Source: Wenyingzhuangia heitensis (lineage in GTDB: Bacteria; Bacteroidota; Bacteroidia; Flavobacteriales; Flavobacteriaceae). From it: a stretch of 64,000 nt of DNA. The DNA lies in contig NZ_JAASQL010000001.1 of NCBI RefSeq assembly GCF_011762155.1, positions 1,116,001-1,180,000 on the forward strand, in the 5' to 3' direction. Numbering within the stretch: position 1 is the stretch's first letter; every line of letters begins with the position of its first letter. This document shows positions 19,601 through 28,207 of this stretch, in pieces. A program made the position numbers and the translations under genes. The notes beneath the pieces were generated by a model. It was not told the origin of the DNA and did no database searches. It saw only the letters and a program-made list of their open reading frames with translations.

Positions 19601-19766
19601 TAACAAGTTAAGGTTCTATTTAGCTGCTCAAAACTTATTAACGTTAACTAAATATACTGGATATGATCCTGAAGTAGGAGGAAATGGATTGAGTACTAGA
19701 GGTATTGATAAAGGTAGATATCCTGTAACAGGGCAGGTAAGAGCTGGTATTCAATTAGAATTTTAA
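16677..19766 (+). CDS. SusC/RagA-family TonB-dependent outer-membrane transporter
   Basis: 1029 residues. A signal peptide ends at about MHAQ (residue 30). Residues 32-105 are the carboxypeptidase-D-like regulatory fold typical of SusC (VSGNVSSIDGPAIGATVSVK, TVTDFDGNFEIDV). The TonB-box/plug entry is EEVVVVGYGTQKKKEVTGAV around 107-127, followed by the plug (IQIRGVNSILGNNRPLYVVDG, AAIYGTRGAAGVILITTKK) and a barrel that ends in YPVTGQVRAGIQLEF. A calcium-loop-like DENGDGKITIDD lies near 850. Together with the SusD protein 21 bp downstream it should form a pedestal-bin complex importing a glycan or other oligomer with TonB energy. The substrate cannot be read from the sequence, and no glycoside hydrolase, lyase or sulfatase is nearby. 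Confidence 0.95.
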   Translation: MKFKLFDNLKTKSVLFVLLSVFSFSFMHAQSKKVSGNVSSIDGPAIGATVSVKSTGRLTVTDFDGNFEIDVKNNDVLVVDYMGYTKKEVPVKGKTIVKIELKQDAAQLEEVVVVGYGTQKKKEVTGAVANVKAEVIERTATADLGSAIQGQIAGVNVVATSGEPGEESNIQIRGVNSILGNNRPLYVVDGIPYEDDPKLSMNEIESIDVLKDGASAAIYGTRGAAGVILITTKKAREGQMNVRLNSYFGVQKITSSTPILDRNQRLFVEHLEGEALKGTRFGNTWTVIERSPHYLTNDTNLFDLIENDYATIQNHNLSISGGKNGLSYNVNGSFFSQEGVLWNSQYDRFNLRSNTSYKKGKWDIKSGISFRVEDNKISPWGLIQDAIKYSPLQPELVTDASVLENLGDDNEAQNVSYLGQKLNQKNDRVNHYFDVNINATYNISDNLKFTTRGAVSYNNGTQVTVNPEFIAIKDDGTKIQNTQSSVTNTSTLQTKKTIDGFLNYKKSIGSHNVNFTLAYSAEQYEYSQFLARKFDLFNNEITVLNNALQDEAYVESGTNQWTQDRRNTIIGSLARVQYNYKGKYLVNAFVRRDGSSRFRAEPYAIFPSVSLGWNVHDEYFWSPIKRYISQFKVRASRGTTGNNGAPDYAFAPVIQLSRDYVFGGDGGEVLYNGATQETFADPNLKWETSISQNLGVDMAFLSNKLTMNLDLYRTNKEDMLLPVLVPTSAGGGSADETVVRNVGDMTNQGIELAVNYRHKGKFSWNTGLTFTKNENEVTKMDESNPVIYFDDSTISGHSNDQDLTTLVREGYEAGAFFLHETNGVIQTQEQLLAYQQIDPNALMGDLIYVDENGDGKITIDDRTYAGSGVPEFEIGWNFNAYYKGFDMAMQWYGAFGGEILNGNKALAYKSQNHQDLLYQWSSFNTDSNIPVYRTATHNNYRGHTDYWLEDGSYLRLRNITVGYTIPKKKTQKMGVNKLRFYLAAQNLLTLTKYTGYDPEVGGNGLSTRGIDKGRYPVTGQVRAGIQLEF

Positions 19767-19787
19767 TCTATTAAAAAATCTAAAAAC

Positions 19788-21629
19788 ATGAAAGTAATGA
19801 AAAAAATAATATATATAAAGTTAGCCTTCTTTAGTGTGTTGGCGTTAACTTTTACCAGTTGTCAAGATGATTTTCTTATAGAAGACAATCCTAATCAGCC
19901 ATCTACAACAACGTTCTGGCAAACAATAGACGATTTAGAATTTGGATTAACAGGAGCTTATAAAGATTTTGCGAGTGCCAATAACATCCGAATGACAGAT
20001 GACATGTTGCGAAGTGATTTGGCATGGGGTAGTGGTTTTCAAAGACCTACAAACTCTAATGAATACTATTTACAAATTTTTAACGAAGCATCTACGATTC
20101 CAAACCAGAAATGGCATCAAAATTACAGCACAATATTTTCAGCAAATCAAGTAATAGATGCTTATGACAGATTAAAAGGAACTTTTAATTCTGAATCTGA
20201 TGAAGAAAGAGCGGCTTATATTTATGCAGAAGCTAGATTTTTAAGAGGGTATATGTACTTTTTATTATACAATTCTTTTAATGGAGGTGCGGTGCCAATT
20301 CATGACAAAGCATATGACACACCAGAAAAAATGGCTCAGCCAATTCAACCAGCAGAAAAAGTAAGAGCATTTTTGGAAGCAGATTTAGAATATGCTTCTA
20401 AAAGCCTACCAATATCTTGGAATGATGGTCATAAAGGTAGGGTAACAGCTGGTGCTGCGGTAGCATTATTAGGGCAGACAGCTATGTATCACGGAGAGTT
20501 TACAACAGCTTCTGATTACTTTGATAAAGTAATTAATGATTATGGTTATGCTTTAACAGAAGATATAGGAAGTAACTTTACAACTAGAGATGAGTTGAAT
20601 GAAGAGTCTATTTTAGAAGTAGTATATTCTATGGATTTTAAAGATAATTTAAATCAGTGGGATGGTAGAGATGTTGCTAATACTGCTTATCATAAAGGAT
20701 TAACAGGAGTAAACGGATGGTGGAATGCAGTTGCTGCTAACTGGTTAATTTTAGAGTATAGAAACGATCCAATAGATACTAAAGATTCTAGAAATATAAT
20801 TACTGAAGACGATGGTAACGGTAACATTACTCAAAGATTTAGATCTTTCAGTCCAAGAACATCACAGTCTGTTGCATTGGTAGATGAATTGGATACTCCA
20901 TATTATGCAAATTCAAATCCAGCAAAAGGAGATTTACCAGGACAAGTAACAATTTTTAATGTTAAAATGACTTGTTTTTTCCGTAAACATACTAACTGGG
21001 ATTTAGGAGCTGTGAATGAAGATGCTTTATCTCCAGGAAAAGTACGTTCGGCAATTAATGAAAGATTAATTCGTTTGGGTGAGATTTATTTACAATACGC
21101 AGAGTGTCAAATAGAATTAGGAAATGTTGATGAAGCTTTAAAATACATTAACAAAGTGAGAAGACGTGCAGGTGTAAAATTATTGGGGCTTGATGGTACA
21201 GGTGAGTTTCCTAATAATGATCACAATAATATTGCTTATGATGGAGCTTCTTTAATGGAACATTTAAGGTTTAAAGAATATCCTTTAGAATTGGCATGTG
21301 AAGGTGACGGTGATAGAAATATTGATTTAAGAAGATGGGCAGAGTATGGTACTTATGTAATTCCAAATTTAAAGAAAACAAGATTTGAAGAGTTGGCTGC
21401 TAAGAGATATAAAGCTAATGACTATGAGGTAACTATGGCTGATGGAGTAAAAGTGACTAGATGGGGTTCTATTGTACAAGAGTTGCCAGTTGGAGATCCA
21501 GATATTGATTCAAACTGGAATGAGTTTCAAGAAGCAGCTATAAATTATAATGAAACAAAAGCATATTGGCCAGTTCCTAACTCAGAAATAATTTCTAATG
21601 GTAACCTATATAACATCGTTTCAGAATAA
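19788..21629 (+). CDS. SusD/RagB-family surface nutrient-binding lipoprotein
   Basis: 613 residues. The lipoprotein signal ends in FTSC (Cys25), and acidic residues follow directly (CQDDF), as in Bacteroidota surface-export signals. The conserved SusD N-terminal phrase TTFWQTIDDLEFGLTGAY and the TPR-like helices (YAEARFLRGYMYFLL, AGAAVALLGQTAMYHGEF) are present, and the C-terminal half includes RLIRLGEIYLQYAECQIELGN with DEALKYINKVRRRAGV and a late RRWAEYGTY. It should cap the SusC barrel and bind the substrate. It is cotranscribed with susC (21-bp gap) and the next lipoprotein gene (41-bp gap). Confidence 0.95.
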   Translation: MKVMKKIIYIKLAFFSVLALTFTSCQDDFLIEDNPNQPSTTTFWQTIDDLEFGLTGAYKDFASANNIRMTDDMLRSDLAWGSGFQRPTNSNEYYLQIFNEASTIPNQKWHQNYSTIFSANQVIDAYDRLKGTFNSESDEERAAYIYAEARFLRGYMYFLLYNSFNGGAVPIHDKAYDTPEKMAQPIQPAEKVRAFLEADLEYASKSLPISWNDGHKGRVTAGAAVALLGQTAMYHGEFTTASDYFDKVINDYGYALTEDIGSNFTTRDELNEESILEVVYSMDFKDNLNQWDGRDVANTAYHKGLTGVNGWWNAVAANWLILEYRNDPIDTKDSRNIITEDDGNGNITQRFRSFSPRTSQSVALVDELDTPYYANSNPAKGDLPGQVTIFNVKMTCFFRKHTNWDLGAVNEDALSPGKVRSAINERLIRLGEIYLQYAECQIELGNVDEALKYINKVRRRAGVKLLGLDGTGEFPNNDHNNIAYDGASLMEHLRFKEYPLELACEGDGDRNIDLRRWAEYGTYVIPNLKKTRFEELAAKRYKANDYEVTMADGVKVTRWGSIVQELPVGDPDIDSNWNEFQEAAINYNETKAYWPVPNSEIISNGNLYNIVSE

Positions 21630-21670
21630 AACTTCTTCCGTAATAAAATATTGAACTAAAATTTTTATAA

Positions 21671-23290
21671 ATGAAAAATAAAATAAAATTAACATTAATA
21701 GCGCTTTCCACATTTATAGTGGGATGTACTACTGGGGGATACGATTCTCCAGATGATTTTTCGGATGTAGGTTTTTACACATCTGAAGGAACTTCACAAA
21801 TATTAGAAAAGAATATATATGACTATATGACATTTGCTGATTTGTCATTAGGTGAAGTTAAGCATGCTTGGACAATACAAACAGGAAATGCCTTTTTAAA
21901 AGGACCTATTGAGCGTGTACCTAATAATATTGAGTCTTTAATTATTAATGATGGAGATACAGTTTCTAATGCTAAAACGGTAAGTGTTTTATTTAGAAAG
22001 TCTGGATTGCAAAAAGTTAGATTGTATAATGAATTTAGAGATTCAGTCGCTTTTAGAGGACACAGAAATGGTGAGGATTATGAAATGGCATCAGTTCAAG
22101 TTGGTAATAAGTGGGTAATTGATACTACTTTTGTAGTAAAGGTTTATGATACTATTATAGCTGAATTAGAAGTAAGACAAGATGGGGTTGTAGTAAATCA
22201 TAAATCTACAGATACTATTTATGTAGAAGCTGGTGGTTCTTTAAACTTTATAGATAAAACAACCATTGGTGAGCCTACTGGACGTAATTTCTTTGTAAGA
22301 AGACCTACTGTAGAAGGAGATCCAAATAGTGGTCAAAACGTAGCATATAGTGCTGCGGAAGATGCTACTATGTTATTAAAGAAATTAGGAGTTTTTGAAG
22401 GAGGAATAACAGCTAATAGAACAGGAGAAACTACTCCTGGAGATTCGGATACGTATGTTTTCCCAGCACCAATAAAGGTAATACCTTCAACACAACCTTT
22501 TCAGTTAACGGGTAACGTTATAGAGTTAGAGAATGAAACAATTAGAATTCCGTTTAATGGAGAATTTGTTGAAGCTACAGGTAAGGAATCATTCTTTGAG
22601 GTTAAGGTAAATGGAGTTGTTTTTGATATTGAAAGTGTAACTGTAAACGAAGCAGATGCTACTTTCTTAGATATTAAATTAGTAGAACCTATTTACAGAC
22701 CAGATGTAATTACCGTTACAATGAAAGAAGGAAGCGGTTTAGTGTCTACAGATACAAGAGAGCCAATAACTTTTACCGATGAGACAGTTCAAATGCACAA
22801 TGTAAACCTAATTCATTCGGATATTTCTGGATTAGAAACTGGAATGGGATGGAAGGCTTTAACAGCAACAGATCCAATAACAGTAACAAGATCTGACGAA
22901 GTAGCTGCTACAGGTACTTACAGTTTAAAAGTTAATATGGATCCAGGAATTGAGTGGTATTTTGTTACAGCAAAATTACCTGCTGGTTTAGTATTAGATA
23001 ATACTAAAACTTATAAATTTAGTTATAAGGTTTATGTAGATGCTTCTACAACAGTTAGACCAGGAACCACAGGGTTCTTTTTGTTACCAGATTGGGGACA
23101 AAAATTATGGGGGAATGTAAGAGATGTAAATATGTTTCCAGAAGGTGTTTGGAAAGAAAGATCAATTGAAATTAGCCCAGATTCGTTAGAAGAAGTTAGG
23201 TTAAGATTTGGATCAGGAGGAGATACAACTACCGATGCAATAATTTATATGGATGATTTCTTTTTACAAGAGATAGAAACTAGACCATAG
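21671..23290 (+). CDS. Surface lipoprotein of the SusCD cluster with C-terminal carbohydrate-binding-like domain
   Basis: 539 residues. The lipobox is IVGC (Cys19) with CTTGGYDSPDD after it. The middle (about 40-370) is beta-rich with repeated short strands, possibly Ig/PKD-like modules (PFQLTGNVIELENETIRIPFNGEF). The last 160 residues form a jelly-roll-like unit: LETGMGWKALTATDPITV, GTYSLKVNMDPGIEWYF, YKFSYKVYVD, ending RLRFGSGGDTTTDAIIYMDDFFLQEIE, which fits the CBM4/9-type carbohydrate-binding fold. It occupies the SusE/SusF position and probably binds the same ligand at the cell surface, but it has no recognisable catalytic motif. It is the last gene before a strong terminator. Confidence 0.75.
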   Translation: MKNKIKLTLIALSTFIVGCTTGGYDSPDDFSDVGFYTSEGTSQILEKNIYDYMTFADLSLGEVKHAWTIQTGNAFLKGPIERVPNNIESLIINDGDTVSNAKTVSVLFRKSGLQKVRLYNEFRDSVAFRGHRNGEDYEMASVQVGNKWVIDTTFVVKVYDTIIAELEVRQDGVVVNHKSTDTIYVEAGGSLNFIDKTTIGEPTGRNFFVRRPTVEGDPNSGQNVAYSAAEDATMLLKKLGVFEGGITANRTGETTPGDSDTYVFPAPIKVIPSTQPFQLTGNVIELENETIRIPFNGEFVEATGKESFFEVKVNGVVFDIESVTVNEADATFLDIKLVEPIYRPDVITVTMKEGSGLVSTDTREPITFTDETVQMHNVNLIHSDISGLETGMGWKALTATDPITVTRSDEVAATGTYSLKVNMDPGIEWYFVTAKLPAGLVLDNTKTYKFSYKVYVDASTTVRPGTTGFFLLPDWGQKLWGNVRDVNMFPEGVWKERSIEISPDSLEEVRLRFGSGGDTTTDAIIYMDDFFLQEIETRP

Positions 23291-23313
23291 TTAAACTGCT
23301 AACTATTAATATT

Positions 23314-23346
23314 AAACTCCACTTAACTTTTAAGTGGAGTTTTTTA
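23314..23346 (+). terminator. Terminator of the SusC-SusD-lipoprotein operon
   Basis: CTCCACTTAA pairs perfectly with TTAAGTGGAG around a 3-nt loop, flanked by AAA and a run of T. It lies 24 bp after the lipoprotein stop codon. Confidence 0.85.
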
Positions 23347-23729
23347 TTGGATTTTACTAAAGTATATAGTACAATTAAAAATTAATAGAGCATATATATT
23401 ACTATAAAAACAATGAAATATTGATGGTCAGTTTTTTAATAAACGCTAGTGTTTAAAAGGATGTTTAATCTAGTTTTATAAGAGTATCTATAGGTTGTTG
23501 TTGTTTAATTGTAAGAAAATCAATTTATAAGGCTTTAAGTGGTGTTTTTATTTCTAGCAGATGAGTTATTAAAAGGAGCATACATGTATAGTTGTAATTC
23601 AAAGTTATTACTCGTAAAGTACAAATGTTTTAGGATGTTATTAATAAAAAACATATAGGTGAATTAAAACTACTTTATAAAGAGAGTGTTTTAAGAGTTA
23701 GGTAGATAGGTATTTATCGTATAAAAAGA
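23347..23729. other. Gene-free stretch between the glycan operon and the convergent HTCS gene
   Basis: About 380 bp between two terminators. I see no reading frame of useful length, no RNA gene and no promoter with both elements. It is AT-rich like other intergenic sequence in the window and may be degraded or simply spacer. Confidence 0.5.
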
Positions 23730-23771
23730 GAGGAGTGTATTTCTAATTAGAAATGCACTCCTCCTTTTTTT
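23730..23771. terminator. Bidirectional terminator downstream of the hybrid two-component gene
   Basis: GAGGAGTGTATTTC pairs with GAAATGCACTCCTC (14 bp, one G-T wobble) around TAATTA. T-runs follow on both strands (CTTTTTTT on plus, CTTTTTAT on minus), so it can stop transcription of the minus-strand regulator and any plus-strand read-through. Confidence 0.75.
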
Positions 23772-23785
23772 GGTTTATAGATTAA

Positions 23786-26700
23786 CTACAATAAATCATC
23801 AACAGAAATATTATCACTATTACCTTTTTTCTTGTTTAAATAATCACTTGGCTTGGCTCCAAATTGTTTTTTAAAGCACTTAGAAAAATAAGAAGCTGTA
23901 CTAAAGCCTGTTTTGTACATTACTTCTTTTACGGGTAAATCAGTAGAATCAAAGAGTTGCATGGCTCTTTTTAAACGGATACTTCTGATGAATTCACTAG
24001 AAGATAAACCTGTAATTTCTTTTAATTTTAAATATAAGTTACTTCTACTTTGTCCAATTTCGTTAACCAACATTTCTACACTAAACTCTGTATTAGACAT
24101 GTGCTTGTCTATAATTTCAATTACTTGTTTTAAGAACCTTTCATCTGCAGAGGTTACGGTTACTTCTGCTGGTTTTAAGTTTACTTCTCTGTTAAAACGT
24201 TTTCTTAGCAACGCTCTCTTTTTAGTAATGTTTTTAAGTTTCAGATTTAAAACTTCCATGTCAAATGGTTTTCTAATATAATCATCAGCACCATTTTTTA
24301 AACCTTGTAATTCAATTTCTTGAGATAATTTGGCTGATAAAATAAGAATAGGAATATGACTAGTAGTTACTGTTGTTTTTAGTTTTTCACACAGTTCCAT
24401 ACCATCCATAATATGCATTACCAAGTCTGTAATAATTACGTTAGGTATAATTTTAATTGCGGTTTCAAAACCTTGTAAACCATTTTCGGCTTCGTAGATT
24501 TTATATTCATCTTCTAGAGAGTGTCTAATAAATGTCCTAATATCTTCATTATCATCTACAATTAATAGAATAGGAAGCTCATTAGTACGATTGTTAGATA
24601 AGGTCTGATCTGTTACATCATCACTAACATCAATAGCAAAAGATTCCATTTCTGAGGATCTTGTATTGTAATCACCGTCTGTATCTTCTTTACAAACAAT
24701 AGATGGATTGTCTGAATAAGCTTCTTTTTGTGTTGGTAAGGTGATGATAAATTCTGTTCCTTTTCCTTTTTCACTAATTACCTCAATATTTCCTTGGTGT
24801 AACTCTACTAAGTTTTTGGTAAATGCCAATCCAATTCCAATTCCTGTAGGATTGTTTTCGTTTTTGTCTTTTTTGGTATAATATCTTTCAAAAATATTTT
24901 TCATTTGATGTTGGGCAATTCCAATACCAGAATCAATTACTTTAATAATTACCTGATCGTTTTCATGTAAAACAAAAACATTAATACTTCCGTCTTTAGG
25001 GGTAAACTTATAAGCATTTGATAGTAAGTTATTGATGATTTTTTCAATAGCATCATGATCAAACCAACTGTATATGTTTTGTTCTGGGGTGTGTAAATTA
25101 AAGTTAATGTTCTTTTTATGTACCAAAAACTGAAATGGTTCTGCTACTTCTTGTATAAAGTTTACAATGTTACTATTTCTCATAACCAAAGTTGTTTTTC
25201 CTTGGTTCATTTTTCTAAAGTCTAGTAATTGATTTACAAGTCTTAATAGATAGTTGGTGTTTTTTTGAATTAGTTTTAGTTGTTCTTCGTGAGTTTCAGG
25301 TTTAATTTGCAATCCTTTTTTTTGTAAAAAGTCTAAAGGTCCTTTTATAAGAGTTAGTGGGGTTCTAAACTCATGAGAAATATTTGTGAAAAACTCCAGT
25401 TTTAAATTCTGAAGTTCGTCTTGTTTGTTCTTTTCTATTACTTCTAGTTCAGAAAGGTGTTTTTGTTCTGCACGAGCAATTATATTTTTCCAAAAAAGGA
25501 AAAGAATTAAAGAAATAAGCAAACAGTACAATACATAGGCTGTAGTTGTTTTCCAAAAAGGTGGAGTAATTATAATCTTTATTTCTTCTTTAGATTCTTC
25601 CCAAATACCATCGTTGTTAGATGCTTTTATTCTTAATGTATATTTTCCTGGAGCTAAGTTTGTATAAGTAGCAAACCTTTTTTTAGAGGTTGTATAAATC
25701 CATTTTGTATCAAAACCATCTAATCTGTAAGCAAATTTATTCTTTTCTGGAGCAGAATAGTGTAGGGCTGCAAATTCAAAAGAAAAACTATTTTCGTTAT
25801 GTTTTAATTCTAATAAATCTGTTTCGTGAATCATTTTGTTAAAAAGAACTCTACCATTAAATTCTTGTCCTCTATGAACGGGTTGATTAGATATAGAGAA
25901 TTGAGTAATAACAGCTTTGGCTTTATAGGGGTTGTCTATAATTGTTTTAGGATAAAAAACATTGAATCCGTTGATACCTCCAAAAACTAGTTCTCCATTT
26001 TTTCTTTTAATAGCTGCCAATTCTTGAAACTCGTTGGCTTGTAAACCATCATTAACATCGTAGTTTTTAAAAATACCTTCTTCGGGCTTAAATCTAGATA
26101 ATCCTTTGTTTGTAGATATCCACATATTGTTAGCACTGTCTTCTAAAATACCTTTAATTACATTGTTAGCTAATCCATCATCTTCTGAATAATTAGTAAA
26201 CTCTGCAATATTTTGATTTAAAGGAGTAATTAGCTTGTTAATACCACCTCCTAAAGTTCCTATCCATAGTTCATGATTGCTAGATTCTGTAATTTCTAAG
26301 ATGTAATTGTGGCTAATAGATGTTTTGTCGGTAGGAATGTTTTTATAATTTATAAATTTTGGGTTTAAAGCATTGATCTGAGATTTAGGTAATTTACTTA
26401 AACCATCTGCTGTACCAAACCATATGTTATGCTCACTATCTTCGTAAATTTTTCTAATAATATTGTTAGATAATCCATCCGAATTGTTTTCGTTGTGAAC
26501 AAGATTGTCTTTTATATAACCACTTCCATCTGGTTTTTTTAGCCATCTATGTAAACCATTGTTGTAAGTACCAATCCATAAATTTTGACTACTGTCCTCA
26601 AGTATAGAAAATACACTATTTGTAATTTCGGAGACTTCTTTTATATCATTTTTAGTTATTTTGGTTAAATCTTTAACTTTAGATAAGTCTAATTCATACA

Positions 26701-28009
26701 ATCCAGGATTTGATTCTGTTCCAAACAATATTTTGTTTTGACTTTTTAGTTTAGTAATCACAAAACACTTTCTAAAGTTATTTATTTTTATAAAACTTTG
26801 ATAGTTACTGTTTTTTAAAGCAATGTTTACACCTCCGCCTTCTGTACCAATCCATAGGTTTTGCTGTTCATCTTCGTAAAAAGCTCTAACATTGTCGTAA
26901 CTAAGACTTTTAGGGTCTAGATTGTTTTTTATTACTCTAAATCCTTTTCTGGAGGTATCTATTTTATTAATCCCACCTCCTTGAGTACCTATCCATATAA
27001 TTCCTGTTTTATCTATATGAATAGATTTAATTACATTCTTGCTAATGCTTTTGTCGTTTTTAGGATTGTATAAATAATGATAGTCTTTTACAGGATATCT
27101 ATTTTTATCATTGTTTTTGTAGGTGACTAAACCATAGTTGCTACCAGCCCAAATATTATTGTTTTTATCTACTACAACTACACTTATAAAACCTGAATAT
27201 AATTGTTTTACTTTTTTTAATGTAGGCTTAGATCTATACACATATAAACCCATACCAGAACCAATAAGTAATTTTCCAAACTGATCTTCAATAATAGAAT
27301 TAACAGGTCCATAAGGCAAACCTATTTGTTCGTTTATACATTTAAAGTAAATTTCTCCCATAGAATCACGAGAGAGCATAAAAAATCCTTTAGAAGAACC
27401 TACCCAAATTTGATTTTGTTTGTCTTGATAAATAGAATAAATACTACTCATATAAAGACTACTGTTTATTTTACCATTTACTAAATTATAGGAAGTAAAT
27501 TTTAATGGTTTTTGTTTGTTTTTTAAACTAGCAACATTAAGTCCGTTAGCGGTCCCTACCCAAAGATTGTCTTTGTTGTCTATAAAAATGGAATTGACAT
27601 AATCACTAGATAAACTATTTGGATCATTTTTATCGTGCTTTATATGATGAAATTCTCCGGTAGATTTATCAAAAAAATCAACACCTTTACCAGTAGTACC
27701 AATCCATAAATTGTCATCTTTATCACTTATGATTTTGTAAATTAAATTACTTCCAATAGATTTTTTATTGTTAATGTTAGGTTTGTATGTTGTAAAATCA
27801 TAGCCATCAAATTTGTTTAACCCATCATGAGTTCCAAACCACATAAATCCTTTTTTATCTTGGTGGATGGTGTTAATATCACTCTGAGATAAACCGTTTC
27901 TAGTCGTAATTCTATCAAAGTTATATGGGGCTTGTGCCCATATGTTTGTAACACAGGTAAGTAGTAGTAAAAGTAATGCTAATGAATTATTTTTTGGTTT
28001 TAAATGCAT
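23786..28009 (-). CDS. Hybrid two-component system (HTCS) sensor/regulator for the SusCD cluster
   Basis: 1407 residues carrying a whole signalling path in one chain. A signal peptide (ending WAQ, about 26) precedes repeated two-component-regulator propeller blades of the form LWIGTxGxGxN through about residue 690, then a Y_Y_Y domain (about 715-815) and one membrane segment (about 825-845). The cytoplasmic part has HisKA with FFTNISHEFRTPLTLIKGP (phospho-His), an HATPase_c domain with NNLLSNAYKFTP, DSGIGI and GIGIGLAFTKN, a receiver domain with VDDNEDIR and TDLVM (phospho-Asp), and a C-terminal AraC helix-turn-helix (VKEVMYKTGFSTASYFSKCFKKQFG). It should sense a breakdown product in the periplasm and activate the neighbouring susC promoter. 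It converges on the susCD operon. Confidence 0.95.
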   Translation of the reverse strand: MHLKPKNNSLALLLLLLTCVTNIWAQAPYNFDRITTRNGLSQSDINTIHQDKKGFMWFGTHDGLNKFDGYDFTTYKPNINNKKSIGSNLIYKIISDKDDNLWIGTTGKGVDFFDKSTGEFHHIKHDKNDPNSLSSDYVNSIFIDNKDNLWVGTANGLNVASLKNKQKPLKFTSYNLVNGKINSSLYMSSIYSIYQDKQNQIWVGSSKGFFMLSRDSMGEIYFKCINEQIGLPYGPVNSIIEDQFGKLLIGSGMGLYVYRSKPTLKKVKQLYSGFISVVVVDKNNNIWAGSNYGLVTYKNNDKNRYPVKDYHYLYNPKNDKSISKNVIKSIHIDKTGIIWIGTQGGGINKIDTSRKGFRVIKNNLDPKSLSYDNVRAFYEDEQQNLWIGTEGGGVNIALKNSNYQSFIKINNFRKCFVITKLKSQNKILFGTESNPGLYELDLSKVKDLTKITKNDIKEVSEITNSVFSILEDSSQNLWIGTYNNGLHRWLKKPDGSGYIKDNLVHNENNSDGLSNNIIRKIYEDSEHNIWFGTADGLSKLPKSQINALNPKFINYKNIPTDKTSISHNYILEITESSNHELWIGTLGGGINKLITPLNQNIAEFTNYSEDDGLANNVIKGILEDSANNMWISTNKGLSRFKPEEGIFKNYDVNDGLQANEFQELAAIKRKNGELVFGGINGFNVFYPKTIIDNPYKAKAVITQFSISNQPVHRGQEFNGRVLFNKMIHETDLLELKHNENSFSFEFAALHYSAPEKNKFAYRLDGFDTKWIYTTSKKRFATYTNLAPGKYTLRIKASNNDGIWEESKEEIKIIITPPFWKTTTAYVLYCLLISLILFLFWKNIIARAEQKHLSELEVIEKNKQDELQNLKLEFFTNISHEFRTPLTLIKGPLDFLQKKGLQIKPETHEEQLKLIQKNTNYLLRLVNQLLDFRKMNQGKTTLVMRNSNIVNFIQEVAEPFQFLVHKKNINFNLHTPEQNIYSWFDHDAIEKIINNLLSNAYKFTPKDGSINVFVLHENDQVIIKVIDSGIGIAQHQMKNIFERYYTKKDKNENNPTGIGIGLAFTKNLVELHQGNIEVISEKGKGTEFIITLPTQKEAYSDNPSIVCKEDTDGDYNTRSSEMESFAIDVSDDVTDQTLSNNRTNELPILLIVDDNEDIRTFIRHSLEDEYKIYEAENGLQGFETAIKIIPNVIITDLVMHIMDGMELCEKLKTTVTTSHIPILILSAKLSQEIELQGLKNGADDYIRKPFDMEVLNLKLKNITKKRALLRKRFNREVNLKPAEVTVTSADERFLKQVIEIIDKHMSNTEFSVEMLVNEIGQSRSNLYLKLKEITGLSSSEFIRSIRLKRAMQLFDSTDLPVKEVMYKTGFSTASYFSKCFKKQFGAKPSDYLNKKKGNSDNISVDDLL

Positions 28010-28034
28010 AACAGTTGGTTTGTTCCTAATTAAT

Positions 28035-28042
28035 CAAATGTA
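28035..28042 (-). promoter_or_regulatory. Candidate -7 element (TACATTTG) of the HTCS gene
   Basis: Minus-strand TACATTTG lies 25 bp upstream of the ATG. No good -33 match is visible at 19-20 nt, so only the -7 box supports it. Confidence 0.35.
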
Positions 28043-28207
28043 ACTATTATTGTTATAATTTTCGCATTTATAAGTTCTATGATGTGCTGTTTTCATCATT
28101 TGTTCTAATCTTTAGTGTTTATAACTTTTTTAATAAGTTTAAAAATTAAATTTAAAAAGTAGATATTATATGTATTACTTTTATAAAAGATAAAAATATC
28201 TTTTTAT

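Noticed and set aside
23347-23729. Gene-free stretch examined for a small RNA or remnant gene
   Set aside because: No promoter with both elements, no stable structure apart from the flanking terminators, and no frame of useful length.
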